In this document: one piece after another, positions 7,411-15,393 of the stretch | How the letters are laid out: every line of letters starts with the position of its first letter | How positions within the stretch are numbered: the stretch's first letter is position 1 | DNA from: a virus | Reading direction: 5' to 3' (one strand) | IMG/VR virus record: IMGVR_UViG_3300013132_005653 | Location: 1-36,723 of that record | DNA length: 36,723 nt | The notes under the pieces: generated by a model | Told to the model about the DNA's origin: nothing | Database searches by the model: none | Seen by the model: only the letters and a program-made list of their open reading frames with translations | Made by a program: the position numbers and the translations under genes

Positions 7411-8336
7411 AAAAAGTTCTGATCACCGGCGGCGCCGGTTACATTGGCAGTCATCTCATACAACACTTTATTGACGATCACCACGTAACCGTGGTTGACA
7501 GTCTAATGTATGAAAAGACCAGCCTGTTAGGGTACATCACAAAGAGAAATTTTGAGTTTGTCAAGGCTGATGTGAGAGACTCCAGGGTTCTAGAGCCTCT
7601 AATTCAGAGATCTGATATTGTGATTCCCTTGGCTGCTCTGGTTGGATTTCCACTCTGCGACAAGCATCCTCGCGATGCAATTGAAGTCAATCGTGATGTA
7701 AATGTTACGCTAGCAAAGAGTAAGAGCAAGGATCAGATTGTAGTGTATCCATGCACAAATTCAGGATATGGAGCGTCTGATAGCACAAAGCCATGCACCG
7801 AAGATTCTCCCATGAATCCTATCACCCTTTATGGTCGCACGAAGGTTGAAGCTGAGAATGCATTTCGTGAATCTGCAAACTGTACAACCCTTAGGCTGGC
7901 GACCGTCTTTGGTCCATCCCCCAGGATGAGAACAGATCTTCTTGTGAATAACTTTGTTCTCAAGGCCCTCAGGGATAGGTCACTAGTGCTTTATGAGGAT
8001 TCATACAAGCGAAATTATGTCCACATCCATGATGTATCCAGGGCTTTCAGGTTTATTATCGACAATTGGGATAAATGCTCCAATCAGACATTCAACGTAG
8101 GTAATGACTCCCTCAACTGCACGAAGAGAGAGTTAGCTGATCAAATTTCCGACATGATTCCGTCCAAGATCTATATTGCTAACAATGCAAAAGACCCAGA
8201 TCAGAGAGACTATGTTGTGTCAAGTCAGAGAATCTATGAAAAGGGATTTAGCTGTTCCATGAACCTCAAGGATGGCATTGAGCAGCTAAAGGTTGCATAC
8301 TCTTTGATAGACGGGCCGTGGCATGCCAATTACTGA
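7407..8336 (+). CDS. NAD-dependent sugar epimerase/dehydratase (extended SDR)
   Basis: A 309-residue extended SDR enzyme overlapping its neighbour by four bases. The NAD-binding GGAGYIGSH lies at the N-terminus, the active-site YGRTK has Tyr142 and Lys146, and the upstream CTNSGYG loop supplies the Ser/Thr. Length is normal for the family. It would act on a nucleotide sugar, for example by 4-epimerisation or dehydration; the substrate cannot be read from these motifs. The gene overlaps the following glycosyltransferase by 14 bases. Confidence 0.88.
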   Translation: MKKVLITGGAGYIGSHLIQHFIDDHHVTVVDSLMYEKTSLLGYITKRNFEFVKADVRDSRVLEPLIQRSDIVIPLAALVGFPLCDKHPRDAIEVNRDVNVTLAKSKSKDQIVVYPCTNSGYGASDSTKPCTEDSPMNPITLYGRTKVEAENAFRESANCTTLRLATVFGPSPRMRTDLLVNNFVLKALRDRSLVLYEDSYKRNYVHIHDVSRAFRFIIDNWDKCSNQTFNVGNDSLNCTKRELADQISDMIPSKIYIANNAKDPDQRDYVVSSQRIYEKGFSCSMNLKDGIEQLKVAYSLIDGPWHANY

Positions 8337-9072
8337 ATCGACATCGCCTAGCATTGGTATATTCTGCCCTACTAGAAAAAGACCGGCAATGCTATTGAGG
8401 CTCATCGATAGTATTGCTACAAACGCTACAAATATTGAGAGAGTTCACTTTGCCTTTTACGTAGACAGCGATGATGAATTGACACAGGGATTTATCAAAG
8501 ATCTCCGTGAAAAAACAAGTCTAAATGTGACGGCCGTGATCGAGCCTCATGGAAGCCGTCCCCTATCTGACATGTACAATGTTCTGTACAAGCATTGTCC
8601 AGTTGACATCATGATGCAGTTCGGAGATGACACCGTCATGAGGACGATGGGATGGGATGTCATGATAGAGGAAGCATTCTCTTCTTATCATGATAGACTA
8701 GTCCTTGTCTATGGCAAAGATGGAATTCACAATGAGGGATTTGCTCCTCACTATGCTCTTCACAAAAACTGGATTGAAACTTTAGGATATGCATCTCCTC
8801 CCTATTTCACAGCAGACTGGTCTGACACATGGATGTTCGAAATTGCTAAGCAGATTGGTAGAAACATGTTCTTGCCAGGCCTTATGATAGAGCACATGCA
8901 CTGGTCTCAAGGAAAATCAAGCGTTGATGAGACAACCGTGATCTCAGAAATTAGAAGAAGAAATCACAACAATGAAGCCCTATACAGGTCAGAAAGAATG
9001 CAGAACGAGCGCGCTCTGGCTGTCTCTAGGCTTAGGGAAAAGTTGATTGTTCAAACTGGAAATAAACAATGA
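8323..9072 (+). CDS. GT2-like glycosyltransferase
   Basis: A 249-residue protein with a typical GT-A start (IGIFCPTRKRPAML), a YVDSDDEL loop and the metal-binding FGDDTVM (Asp102/Asp103). The C-terminal part is long, helical and charged. The sequence resembles short phage and bacterial GT2-like proteins for which the donor is unknown. The ATG at 8323 overlaps the preceding gene and the stop overlaps the following ATG, so expression must be coupled. Confidence 0.8.
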   Translation: MPITESTSPSIGIFCPTRKRPAMLLRLIDSIATNATNIERVHFAFYVDSDDELTQGFIKDLREKTSLNVTAVIEPHGSRPLSDMYNVLYKHCPVDIMMQFGDDTVMRTMGWDVMIEEAFSSYHDRLVLVYGKDGIHNEGFAPHYALHKNWIETLGYASPPYFTADWSDTWMFEIAKQIGRNMFLPGLMIEHMHWSQGKSSVDETTVISEIRRRNHNNEALYRSERMQNERALAVSRLREKLIVQTGNKQ

Positions 9073-10592
9073 TTGACATTCTTTTTGTACACCCAAATGC
9101 GTCTAAGATAATCTACCAAGACCTTAGCGAGAAGCATGCAGCTATAGAGCCGCCCATATGGGCGGCAATGCTAGCAAATTCCGTTAGATCAGCCGGCCGC
9201 TCTACTGCTATTCTGGACGCGGAGGTGGAAAATCTCACCAGCGAAGGTGCAGCCAAGCGGGCCCTTGAGTATGGTGCAAGAATTATTTGTTTTGTTGTTT
9301 ACGGACAGCAGCCTAGTGCATCATCACAGAACATGACTGGAGCTGTTGCAACGGCCAATGAGATAAAGAAAATTGATCCGGAGTCATTCATCCTGTTTGT
9401 CGGTGGACATGTAGCCGCCCTTCCTAGATTGACATTGGAAGATGAGCCTTCAATCGATGCTGTCTGTCAGAACGAAGGTGTGTATACAATTCGCAACCTA
9501 TTGCAGGTTGTGGATCTCACTAGTGACAGTCAATTGAGTAAGGTGGCCGGCCTAGGATTTAGAAGCTCCTTGGGAATTCCAGTGATCAATGCACCAGAAA
9601 AAATTGTGCCAAGGTCACAGCTACACATAGATCTGCCTGGAATGGCGTGGGATCTGTTGCCAGACCTATCCAGGTACAGAACTGCAGGATGGCACTCGTG
9701 GTCTAACAATTCTCAAAAGGCGCCATTTGCCTCCATCTACACATCACTCGGCTGTCCCTATCGCTGTTCATTTTGTATGATCAACATCATCAACAGGACA
9801 AGTAACTCTGAATCAGCGACCAGTGCCGACAGCAACACATTCAGGTACTGGGATCCTGAGTTTATCATCGGTCAGTTTGATCACATTGCAAAAATGGGTG
9901 TCCGCAATGTGAAGATAGCAGATGAACTATTTGTCCTCAACCCACGTCACTTTGAGACAATTTGCGACATGATCATTGAGAGGGGTTATGACTTCAACAT
10001 TTGGGCCTACTCTCGAATTGATACGTGCAAGCCACAGTACCTTGAAAAGCTAAAGAAGGCCGGCATCAATTGGTTGGCTTTAGGAATTGAAAATCCTAGC
10101 ACTATTCTACGCAAAGAAATCCACAAGGACGGATACAAGGAGATTCGAATCATAGACATCATGAATTCCATGAAAGACTCAGGGATTCATGTGGCTGCAA
10201 ACTACATCTTTGGCTTGCCACTAGACACCCACGACTCTATGAAAGAGACTCTAGATTTTGCAATGAGTAATATGACCGAGATGGTCAATGTCTATTCTGC
10301 CATGGCATACCCAGGCAGTCCACTCTATATGGAAGCAAAGAAAAGAGGCGTTGCACTTCCTGATCGATATGAGGGTTATAGCCAGCACTCATACATGACT
10401 CAGAATTTGTCAAATGAGAACCTTACTGCCGCCGAAATTCTCAAGTTTAGAGATGATGCTTGGATGAAGTATCACACGCATGAGCCTTATCTCAAAATGC
10501 TAGAAGGCACATTTGGCATTGAGGCTAGAAATGACGTTGAGCAGACGTCTAAAATTAGACTAAAGCGAAAACTTCTAAATGATCCAGAGTGA
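9069..10592 (+). CDS. Radical SAM protein with an N-terminal B12-binding-like domain
   Basis: A 507-residue protein. Residues 1-160 form a Rossmann-like domain with ILFVHPN, the IEPPIWAAMLA turn and the FVGGHVAALPRLTLEDEP strand, which is the layout of cobalamin-binding domains of class B radical SAM enzymes, but no DxHxxG cobalamin histidine motif is visible. The radical SAM core begins at YTSLGCPYRCSFC, with Cys229, Cys233 and Cys236 in CxxxCxxC spacing for the [4Fe-4S] cluster. Later strands (WLALGIENPS, NYIFGLPLDT) match the TIM-barrel core. Members modify lipids, sugars, peptides or cofactors, often by methylation. The substrate is unknown; the setting suggests a sugar or lipid. Confidence 0.85.
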   Translation: MIDILFVHPNASKIIYQDLSEKHAAIEPPIWAAMLANSVRSAGRSTAILDAEVENLTSEGAAKRALEYGARIICFVVYGQQPSASSQNMTGAVATANEIKKIDPESFILFVGGHVAALPRLTLEDEPSIDAVCQNEGVYTIRNLLQVVDLTSDSQLSKVAGLGFRSSLGIPVINAPEKIVPRSQLHIDLPGMAWDLLPDLSRYRTAGWHSWSNNSQKAPFASIYTSLGCPYRCSFCMINIINRTSNSESATSADSNTFRYWDPEFIIGQFDHIAKMGVRNVKIADELFVLNPRHFETICDMIIERGYDFNIWAYSRIDTCKPQYLEKLKKAGINWLALGIENPSTILRKEIHKDGYKEIRIIDIMNSMKDSGIHVAANYIFGLPLDTHDSMKETLDFAMSNMTEMVNVYSAMAYPGSPLYMEAKKRGVALPDRYEGYSQHSYMTQNLSNENLTAAEILKFRDDAWMKYHTHEPYLKMLEGTFGIEARNDVEQTSKIRLKRKLLNDPE

Positions 10593-10602
10593 GAGGTTAT
10601 AA

Positions 10603-11217
10603 ATGAAGACAAATTGGACGAAGGAGTCTCTAATTGAGTTTGAGAACTCTGTGGCAGAGAAATTCAACCAATCAATGATCAGGGCTCCTGTTCATCTTCA
10701 CAACGGAAATGAAGATCAGTTGCTTGAATTATTCGAGGACATTAGCGAAGATGACTGGGTCTTCTCTAGTTGGAGAAGTCATTATCACTGTTTGCTAAAG
10801 GGTGTCCCTCCGGAAGAGCTAATGGCAGACATTCTAGCTGGTAGATCTATTTCTCTCTGCTTTGATAAGCAGAGAGTCGTCTGTTCGGGTATTGTCACAG
10901 GTACCGTTCCTATCGCACTAGGAACTGCTCTTGACATAAAGCGCTCAGGAGGTAGCGAGAGAGTCTGGTGCTTCATGGGTGACATGACTAGTGAAACTGG
11001 CATTGCTCATGAGTGCATTAAGTACGCCAGAAACTTTGACCTTCCTATCACGTATGTCATAGAAGACAATGGAAAGTCAGTCTGCACAGACACCAGGAAG
11101 ACGTGGGGCTTGAAAAGCTTGACTAACTCTGCTAAACTTGACAAGCACGTGAGGTACTATAGCTATGAGCTGAACAAGTATCCACACGCTGGAGCAGGGA
11201 AGAGAGTGCAATTTTGA
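10603..11217 (+). CDS. Thiamine-diphosphate enzyme, E1-alpha-like subunit (short)
   Basis: A 204-residue protein. After WRSHYHCLLKG and the ...GRSIS turn comes a glycine-rich VTGTVPIALGTALDIKRSGG segment, as in E1-alpha of 2-oxoacid dehydrogenases. The thiamine-diphosphate motif runs from Gly126-Asp127 to Asn156 within IEDNGKSV, although the usual GDG is GDM here. It stops soon after the cofactor site, about 120 residues shorter than full E1-alpha. It overlaps the gene for the partner domain, so the two polypeptides probably form one enzyme. An RBS GAGAGG precedes the ATG. Chemistry is likely a 2-oxo acid decarboxylation or ketol transfer; the substrate is unknown. Confidence 0.82.
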   Translation: MKTNWTKESLIEFENSVAEKFNQSMIRAPVHLHNGNEDQLLELFEDISEDDWVFSSWRSHYHCLLKGVPPEELMADILAGRSISLCFDKQRVVCSGIVTGTVPIALGTALDIKRSGGSERVWCFMGDMTSETGIAHECIKYARNFDLPITYVIEDNGKSVCTDTRKTWGLKSLTNSAKLDKHVRYYSYELNKYPHAGAGKRVQF

Positions 11218-11753
11218 TGAAGTACTTTGATGAACTCAAGAAATCTATGACCTGGCTTGGTGAAAAATCCAATACTGTTTTTATTGGCCAGGCCGTAGAA
11301 TATGCTGGGACTGCAATGACTAACACATTGACGGATGTGTCGGCCTCTAAGAAAATTGAAATGCCAGTCAGCGAAGAAATGCAGACAGGCATGACTTTAG
11401 GAATGTCTCTCACAGGGACAGTTCCTATTTCCATCTATCCTCGATGGAATTTTCTTCTATTAGGCGTAAATCAACTCGTTAATCACATTGATAAGCTACC
11501 TGAATATTCATGCGGTCGCTACATGCCTCGAATCATCATTCGAACCGGCATAGGTTCAGTAAGACCTCTACACCCCCAGCACCAACATGTAGGAGACTTT
11601 ACTGAGCCGTTTAGAATGATGCTTAGAAATGTAGACGTCATTAGATTAGATGAGCCGGAGATGATTTTTGAGTCATACCAAAAAGCATATGAAAGAACTG
11701 ACGGCAAGAGCACAATTTTGGTGGAGTGGGGAGACTATTACAGCGAAAAGTGA
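11217..11753 (+). CDS. Thiamine-diphosphate enzyme, E1-beta-like subunit (pyrimidine domain only)
   Basis: A 178-residue protein; the ATG at 11217 shares its first base with the stop of the alpha-like gene. The segment MPVSEEMQTGMTLGMSLTG contains Glu53 in the position of the glutamate that activates the cofactor's aminopyrimidine. The PRWNFLLLGVNQLVNH and LHPQHQHVGDFTEPF elements match the dimer-facing part of E1-beta. The protein ends where the C-terminal transketolase-like domain of E1-beta would begin, so only the pyrimidine domain is kept. Together with the previous gene this is a minimal two-polypeptide enzyme. Confidence 0.82.
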   Translation: MKYFDELKKSMTWLGEKSNTVFIGQAVEYAGTAMTNTLTDVSASKKIEMPVSEEMQTGMTLGMSLTGTVPISIYPRWNFLLLGVNQLVNHIDKLPEYSCGRYMPRIIIRTGIGSVRPLHPQHQHVGDFTEPFRMMLRNVDVIRLDEPEMIFESYQKAYERTDGKSTILVEWGDYYSEK

Positions 11754-11759
11754 GAGATT

Positions 11760-12695
11760 ATGAAAGGCTTAGTTGTATACAACACGTGCGGTTTGGGCGG
11801 AAATGAGAACGTCAGGTGGTATATTGACTGCCTAAAGTCGATTCTCAACCAAAGAGGAAATTTTGATACGGTTGTTTCAAGTTGCTGTAACTCAACAGAT
11901 GTAAGAAGTCTCATAAAGAGAACTTTTGGAGATAAGGTTTCCATCAATTGTATCGATGGAAAAGTTCCTGTCAATATCACTTTCAATTCGACCGCGCAGA
12001 CTTTCACAAAGCTGAATGGTCCTTATGACTGGTATCTTTACGTAGATTCAGGAATCAACTTTGCTACAAATAGTGAGATAGTCAACGAAATTGAGCGTCG
12101 ATTTGAAACTGGAAACTATAGTATGGTGACCATACAGGCTAGCAATGACAACGGTTTCTTGCCTTGGTTAGGAATTCCGGGGTTTGTGACAGGGAATGAT
12201 GTTGAGATTCCCCCGGGAAAGGCGTGCAATGCTCACGTATTTGCATACACAAGAGAATTCTATGAAAATTTCAATGGCAAGCTGTGGCCTGACATTTTTG
12301 CAGCCTACTGTACAGAGTCAGTTTTTTCATTCATGAATGCGGCGTTAGGGAAAAAGTGGGTCATTGTGAAGGATCACATTGTCTATCACGCAAAAGGTGC
12401 TATAGGTGCCGATGGAGCCTCTGCAGGATTTGATCACGTGGGTCCTAAGGGGCATCCTTGGAATAATCTATTAGGAGGCCTAGACATGAATGTCATACTT
12501 TCAAATCCAGAAGCCTGGAATTCAGGGTTTGGATATGAAGAGGTCAACCAAGTCTTTCTTCACAACTCAAGCGCATACAACGAGGACGGAACTCTAAAAG
12601 ACAAGGGCAGGCTTCTCAAGTTTCTGAATGAGAACATCTTCTTACCCGAGGCTGCCCTAAAGTATGAAGACATTCCCAATCTTGTCATAAAGTGA
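11760..12695 (+). CDS. Probable GT-A glycosyltransferase
   Basis: A 311-residue protein with an N-terminal strand MKGLVVYNTCGLGGNENVRWY, a DTVVSSCCNSTD strand-turn and YDWYLYVDSGINF, which resembles the acidic DxD-type metal-binding turn of GT-A enzymes though the second Asp is replaced. Later WPDIFAAYCTESVFSF may hold the catalytic acid. A GAGAG element sits 6 bases before the ATG. The family is not one I can name with certainty; neighbours and fold cues support a glycosyltransferase or closely related protein. It is followed at once by a frameshifted gene. Confidence 0.6.
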   Translation: MKGLVVYNTCGLGGNENVRWYIDCLKSILNQRGNFDTVVSSCCNSTDVRSLIKRTFGDKVSINCIDGKVPVNITFNSTAQTFTKLNGPYDWYLYVDSGINFATNSEIVNEIERRFETGNYSMVTIQASNDNGFLPWLGIPGFVTGNDVEIPPGKACNAHVFAYTREFYENFNGKLWPDIFAAYCTESVFSFMNAALGKKWVIVKDHIVYHAKGAIGADGASAGFDHVGPKGHPWNNLLGGLDMNVILSNPEAWNSGFGYEEVNQVFLHNSSAYNEDGTLKDKGRLLKFLNENIFLPEAALKYEDIPNLVIK

Positions 12696-12699
12696 TTCA

Positions 12700-13015
12700 A
12701 TGAACAAACCAAAAGTTTACGTATACCCAAGCGCGTTCGACCACACGCACGACTCAACCCAGCGCCCTGTAGGAGTAGTGCCTTTTTCGAAAGCCGGCAT
12801 TAACTTACCACTTTGAAAGGACGGAGAATCCTGACAACGCAGACTTCTATTACATAGGACAATTCTCCTACGGTAATACGTGGTACGCAATGAGCGACAC
12901 TGAGATCTTGAGAAGACAGAAAAGCGCTCGTGATTACTTTGAGACAAAGGTCAAGGAATACATCGATGACCCGACTCTTATATTCATGAAGTGGATTGAA
13001 AAAGTGAGGAGTTAA
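12700..13015 (+). pseudogene. Exostosin-like gene fragment with a frameshift
   Basis: From the ATG at 12700 the protein reads MNKPKVYVYPSAFDHTHDST and on to SKAGINLPL, stopping at TGA 12814-12816. One frame over, from about 12806, it continues YHFERTENPDNADFYYIGQF through YGNTWYAM to TAA at 13013-13015. The two halves join as ...GIN-YHFERTENP..., consistent with one extra base near 12805-12806 (AACTTACC). The second half has the exostosin-type NPxxADFYY pattern of GT47 glycosyltransferases, in the N-terminal nucleotide-distal part. About 104 residues would result, much shorter than a full enzyme, so it may be decay, a remnant, or a sequencing error. No standard slippery heptamer is visible. 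Confidence 0.65.
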
Positions 13016-13016
13016 G

Positions 13017-13562
13017 GTGGCGTATAAATTCTTCTACCCAAGCAGGGGTGAAACTCTCGATCTGAACCCAGATTTCAAGAGAAAGATAGACCTGCTTGCT
13101 GCAAGAGCATCGGTCATAACATTTGTCGGCTGGAGACCTGACGCCGGTCTTGACCTGTTTCATCTGCTTCGTTCCAATTGCCAGACTCCCATTGTCATCG
13201 AGATATTTGAACAAAATTGTAAGGCTCTTGCGTCAGCCAGGATTTGTCAGGTCATATGCGATGACGTGAGAAACTTTGACAGAAGACTGGACAGTTCCCA
13301 GAAAGAGCTTCTGGTTTGGCAAGATGGACCAGAACACCTCGAGAAGAGTGACTCGATTGAAGTTCTTAAGAAAGCCCAGGAGCACTTCAAGTCAATAGTC
13401 ATTGCTACTCCTGACGGATTCTGTGAACAGGATGAGCTTTACGGAAACATACACGAAAGACACTTGAGCAGCTGGTATAAAGATGACTACGAGTCACTCG
13501 GCTTCCGAGTTTCTTCGCTTGATCAACCTGGTTTCTTGACAGGTTACTGGACAAGAGACTAA
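13017..13562 (+). CDS. Methyltransferase-like protein without the glycine motif
   Basis: A 181-residue protein. The GTG start has GAGGAG 7 bases upstream. The C-terminal half matches class I methyltransferases late in the fold: QDGPEHLEKSDSIEVLKKAQ, SIVIATPDG, then NIHERHLSSWYKDDYESLGF. The first strand (VITFVGWRPDAGLDL) lacks the GxGxG of an S-adenosylmethionine site, so binding may be weak, altered or lost. Without that motif, activity is an open question. It lies between the frameshifted gene and the nucleotide-sugar dehydrogenase. Confidence 0.6.
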   Translation: MAYKFFYPSRGETLDLNPDFKRKIDLLAARASVITFVGWRPDAGLDLFHLLRSNCQTPIVIEIFEQNCKALASARICQVICDDVRNFDRRLDSSQKELLVWQDGPEHLEKSDSIEVLKKAQEHFKSIVIATPDGFCEQDELYGNIHERHLSSWYKDDYESLGFRVSSLDQPGFLTGYWTRD

Positions 13563-13572
13563 CTTGGAAAAA

Positions 13573-14385
13573 ATGTCTAGAAACCCTTCCTATAAAGTCG
13601 GTATTGTGGGTCTTGGTGTTGTAGGTTCTGCCTGCAAGTTTGGTTTCGAAAAGCTTGGTCACCAGACAAGATTCCACGACCCCAAGCTCGGTACGAGTCT
13701 AAGCGATGTTCTTGACACCGACATGGTTTTCCTCTGTGTGCCGACACCGCCCTGCGACGACGGCTCATGTGATATCTCTATAGTCGATGAAACAATTTCA
13801 AGGTTGGACGATGCAAGATACAGCGGGCTGATAGTGATAAAGTCGACTGTTTCACCTGGAACCACGGCTCGTCTATCCCAAAAGTACCCAAACCGCAGGA
13901 TCGGATTTGTACCAGAGTTCCTGAGAGAGAGGTGCGCAATCTCTGACTTTGTCGAGAACCACAGGCTTCTTGCGGTCGGATGCGCCAACGAAGAAGACTA
14001 CAGGCTTGTTGTCAGCGTTCACGGTCACTATCCCAAGAAAACTAGACGCATGGGAGTCTCTGAGGCTGAAATGCTCAAGTACTATTCCAACGTCTTCAAT
14101 GCACTGAGAATCATCTTTGCCAATGAAGTCTACGAAGTCTGCAATGCAATAGGAGTCGATTACGATGAAGTTAAAAACGCGTACATTGAAACTGGTGCAG
14201 TACCGGATGTCTACCTTGACGTGAATGAAAATTTCAGAGGGTATGGAGGCATTTGCTTGCCGAAAGACGTGAAGGCACTTGCAAATCTAATCGAGAGTCT
14301 TGGGCTAGACCATGAACTCATCAGGACAATCGACAAGGAAAACTCCAAGTACAAGACAACCGTCTTCAGTGGGATGAGACTATGA
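13573..14385 (+). CDS. Short UDP-glucose/GDP-mannose 6-dehydrogenase family protein
   Basis: A 270-residue protein; the ATG at 13573 is preferred to the TTG three codons upstream. The N-terminal Rossmann motif GLGVVG, FLCVPTP and IKSTVSPGTT are standard for the family, and the catalytic GGICLPKD with Cys228 is intact. The full enzyme has about 430 residues including a C-terminal nucleotide-sugar-binding domain, which is missing here. The central helical region that forms the dimer is present. It may oxidise a sugar nucleotide to the uronate with altered substrate binding, or need a partner. It overlaps the following SDR gene by four bases. Confidence 0.85.
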   Translation: MSRNPSYKVGIVGLGVVGSACKFGFEKLGHQTRFHDPKLGTSLSDVLDTDMVFLCVPTPPCDDGSCDISIVDETISRLDDARYSGLIVIKSTVSPGTTARLSQKYPNRRIGFVPEFLRERCAISDFVENHRLLAVGCANEEDYRLVVSVHGHYPKKTRRMGVSEAEMLKYYSNVFNALRIIFANEVYEVCNAIGVDYDEVKNAYIETGAVPDVYLDVNENFRGYGGICLPKDVKALANLIESLGLDHELIRTIDKENSKYKTTVFSGMRL

Positions 14386-15392
14386 GCGTGATTCTAGTAA
14401 CAGGTAGCCAGGGATTCATCGGTTCGTACATATGCGCGGAGCTTCTGTCACAGGGTCACAGAGTTATCGGAGTTGATAACTACTCGAAATATGGACCTGT
14501 TATCAGGCCTCATGACTCTCATGAGAATTTCAGGCTCTATGTCGAGGATGTGATAGGGATCGAAAGTAGAGATCTCCAGAGATTCTCAGAAGTCGACTAC
14601 ATTGTCGCGAACGCTGCAATGATTGGCGGAATTTCGTACTTTCATGAGTATGCTTACGATCTGCTTTCTAACAACGAGAGGATCACCGCATCGACTTTTG
14701 ATCTTGCCATCAAGCTGAAAAGCTCAAGTGTTTTGAAGAGGATAGTGGTTCTGTCCAGTAGTATGGTGTACGAGAATACTGAGATCTACCCTACGCCTGA
14801 GTCGTCACTGCCCACTACTCCGCCTCCTTCAAGCACTTATGGGTTTCAGAAACTCGCTTGCGAGTACTTCTGCAAAGGCGCATGGGAGCAGTACAGACTA
14901 CCGTACACCATCGTCAGACCTTTCAACGCCGTCGGAGTAGGAGAAGACGAGGCTCTCGGATCTTCTGAGATTCTCAGCGGGAATGTCAAGCTCATGATGA
15001 GCCATGTCTTACCTGACATCATCAACAAGTGCCTCAAGGGGCAGTATCCGCTCCGCATTCTTGGAAGCGGAGATCAGGTGAGGTGTTACACAAACGGTAA
15101 GGACATTGCAAGGGGGATCTCTGCGATACTGAGTTCTGATACTGCAATTAACAAGGACTACAACATCTCAACTCCTCGATCCACCACGGTGAAAGAGCTT
15201 GCAAGGCTAGTCTGGTCCGAGCTGGGAGAAGACAGGGAACTTCTTCTAGAGCATGATGATCCTTTTATCTACGATGTACAGCACCGAGTGCCTGACACGA
15301 GCAAGGCACTTGCGGATCTCGGTTTCGAAGCCCAGATATCGCTTGAGGAGTCAGTGAGGGAAGTAGTTTCCTGGTTCAAGAATAGGAGCTGA
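14382..15392 (+). CDS. NAD-dependent sugar epimerase/dehydratase (extended SDR)
   Basis: A 336-residue extended SDR. The N-terminal VTGSQGFIGS binds NAD, the Ser-rich SSSMVYEN strand sets the active-site serine, and the catalytic pair in YGFQK is Tyr153/Lys157. The downstream RPFNAVGVGE and CYTNGKDIARG elements match epimerase C-terminal substrate lobes. Placed directly after the 6-dehydrogenase, it could act on the resulting uronate (for example decarboxylation or 4-epimerisation), but that is inference. Confidence 0.87.
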   Translation: MSVILVTGSQGFIGSYICAELLSQGHRVIGVDNYSKYGPVIRPHDSHENFRLYVEDVIGIESRDLQRFSEVDYIVANAAMIGGISYFHEYAYDLLSNNERITASTFDLAIKLKSSSVLKRIVVLSSSMVYENTEIYPTPESSLPTTPPPSSTYGFQKLACEYFCKGAWEQYRLPYTIVRPFNAVGVGEDEALGSSEILSGNVKLMMSHVLPDIINKCLKGQYPLRILGSGDQVRCYTNGKDIARGISAILSSDTAINKDYNISTPRSTTVKELARLVWSELGEDRELLLEHDDPFIYDVQHRVPDTSKALADLGFEAQISLEESVREVVSWFKNRS

Positions 15393-15393
15393 A

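Noticed and set aside
10590-10605. T4-like late promoter from TATAAATG
   Set aside because: It overlaps the Shine-Dalgarno/ATG of the next gene, leaving no room for a transcript leader, and the last base differs from TATAAATA.
13020-13029. TATAAATT as a late promoter
   Set aside because: It lies inside codons 2-5 of the methyltransferase-like gene and has no gene start at a fitting distance downstream.
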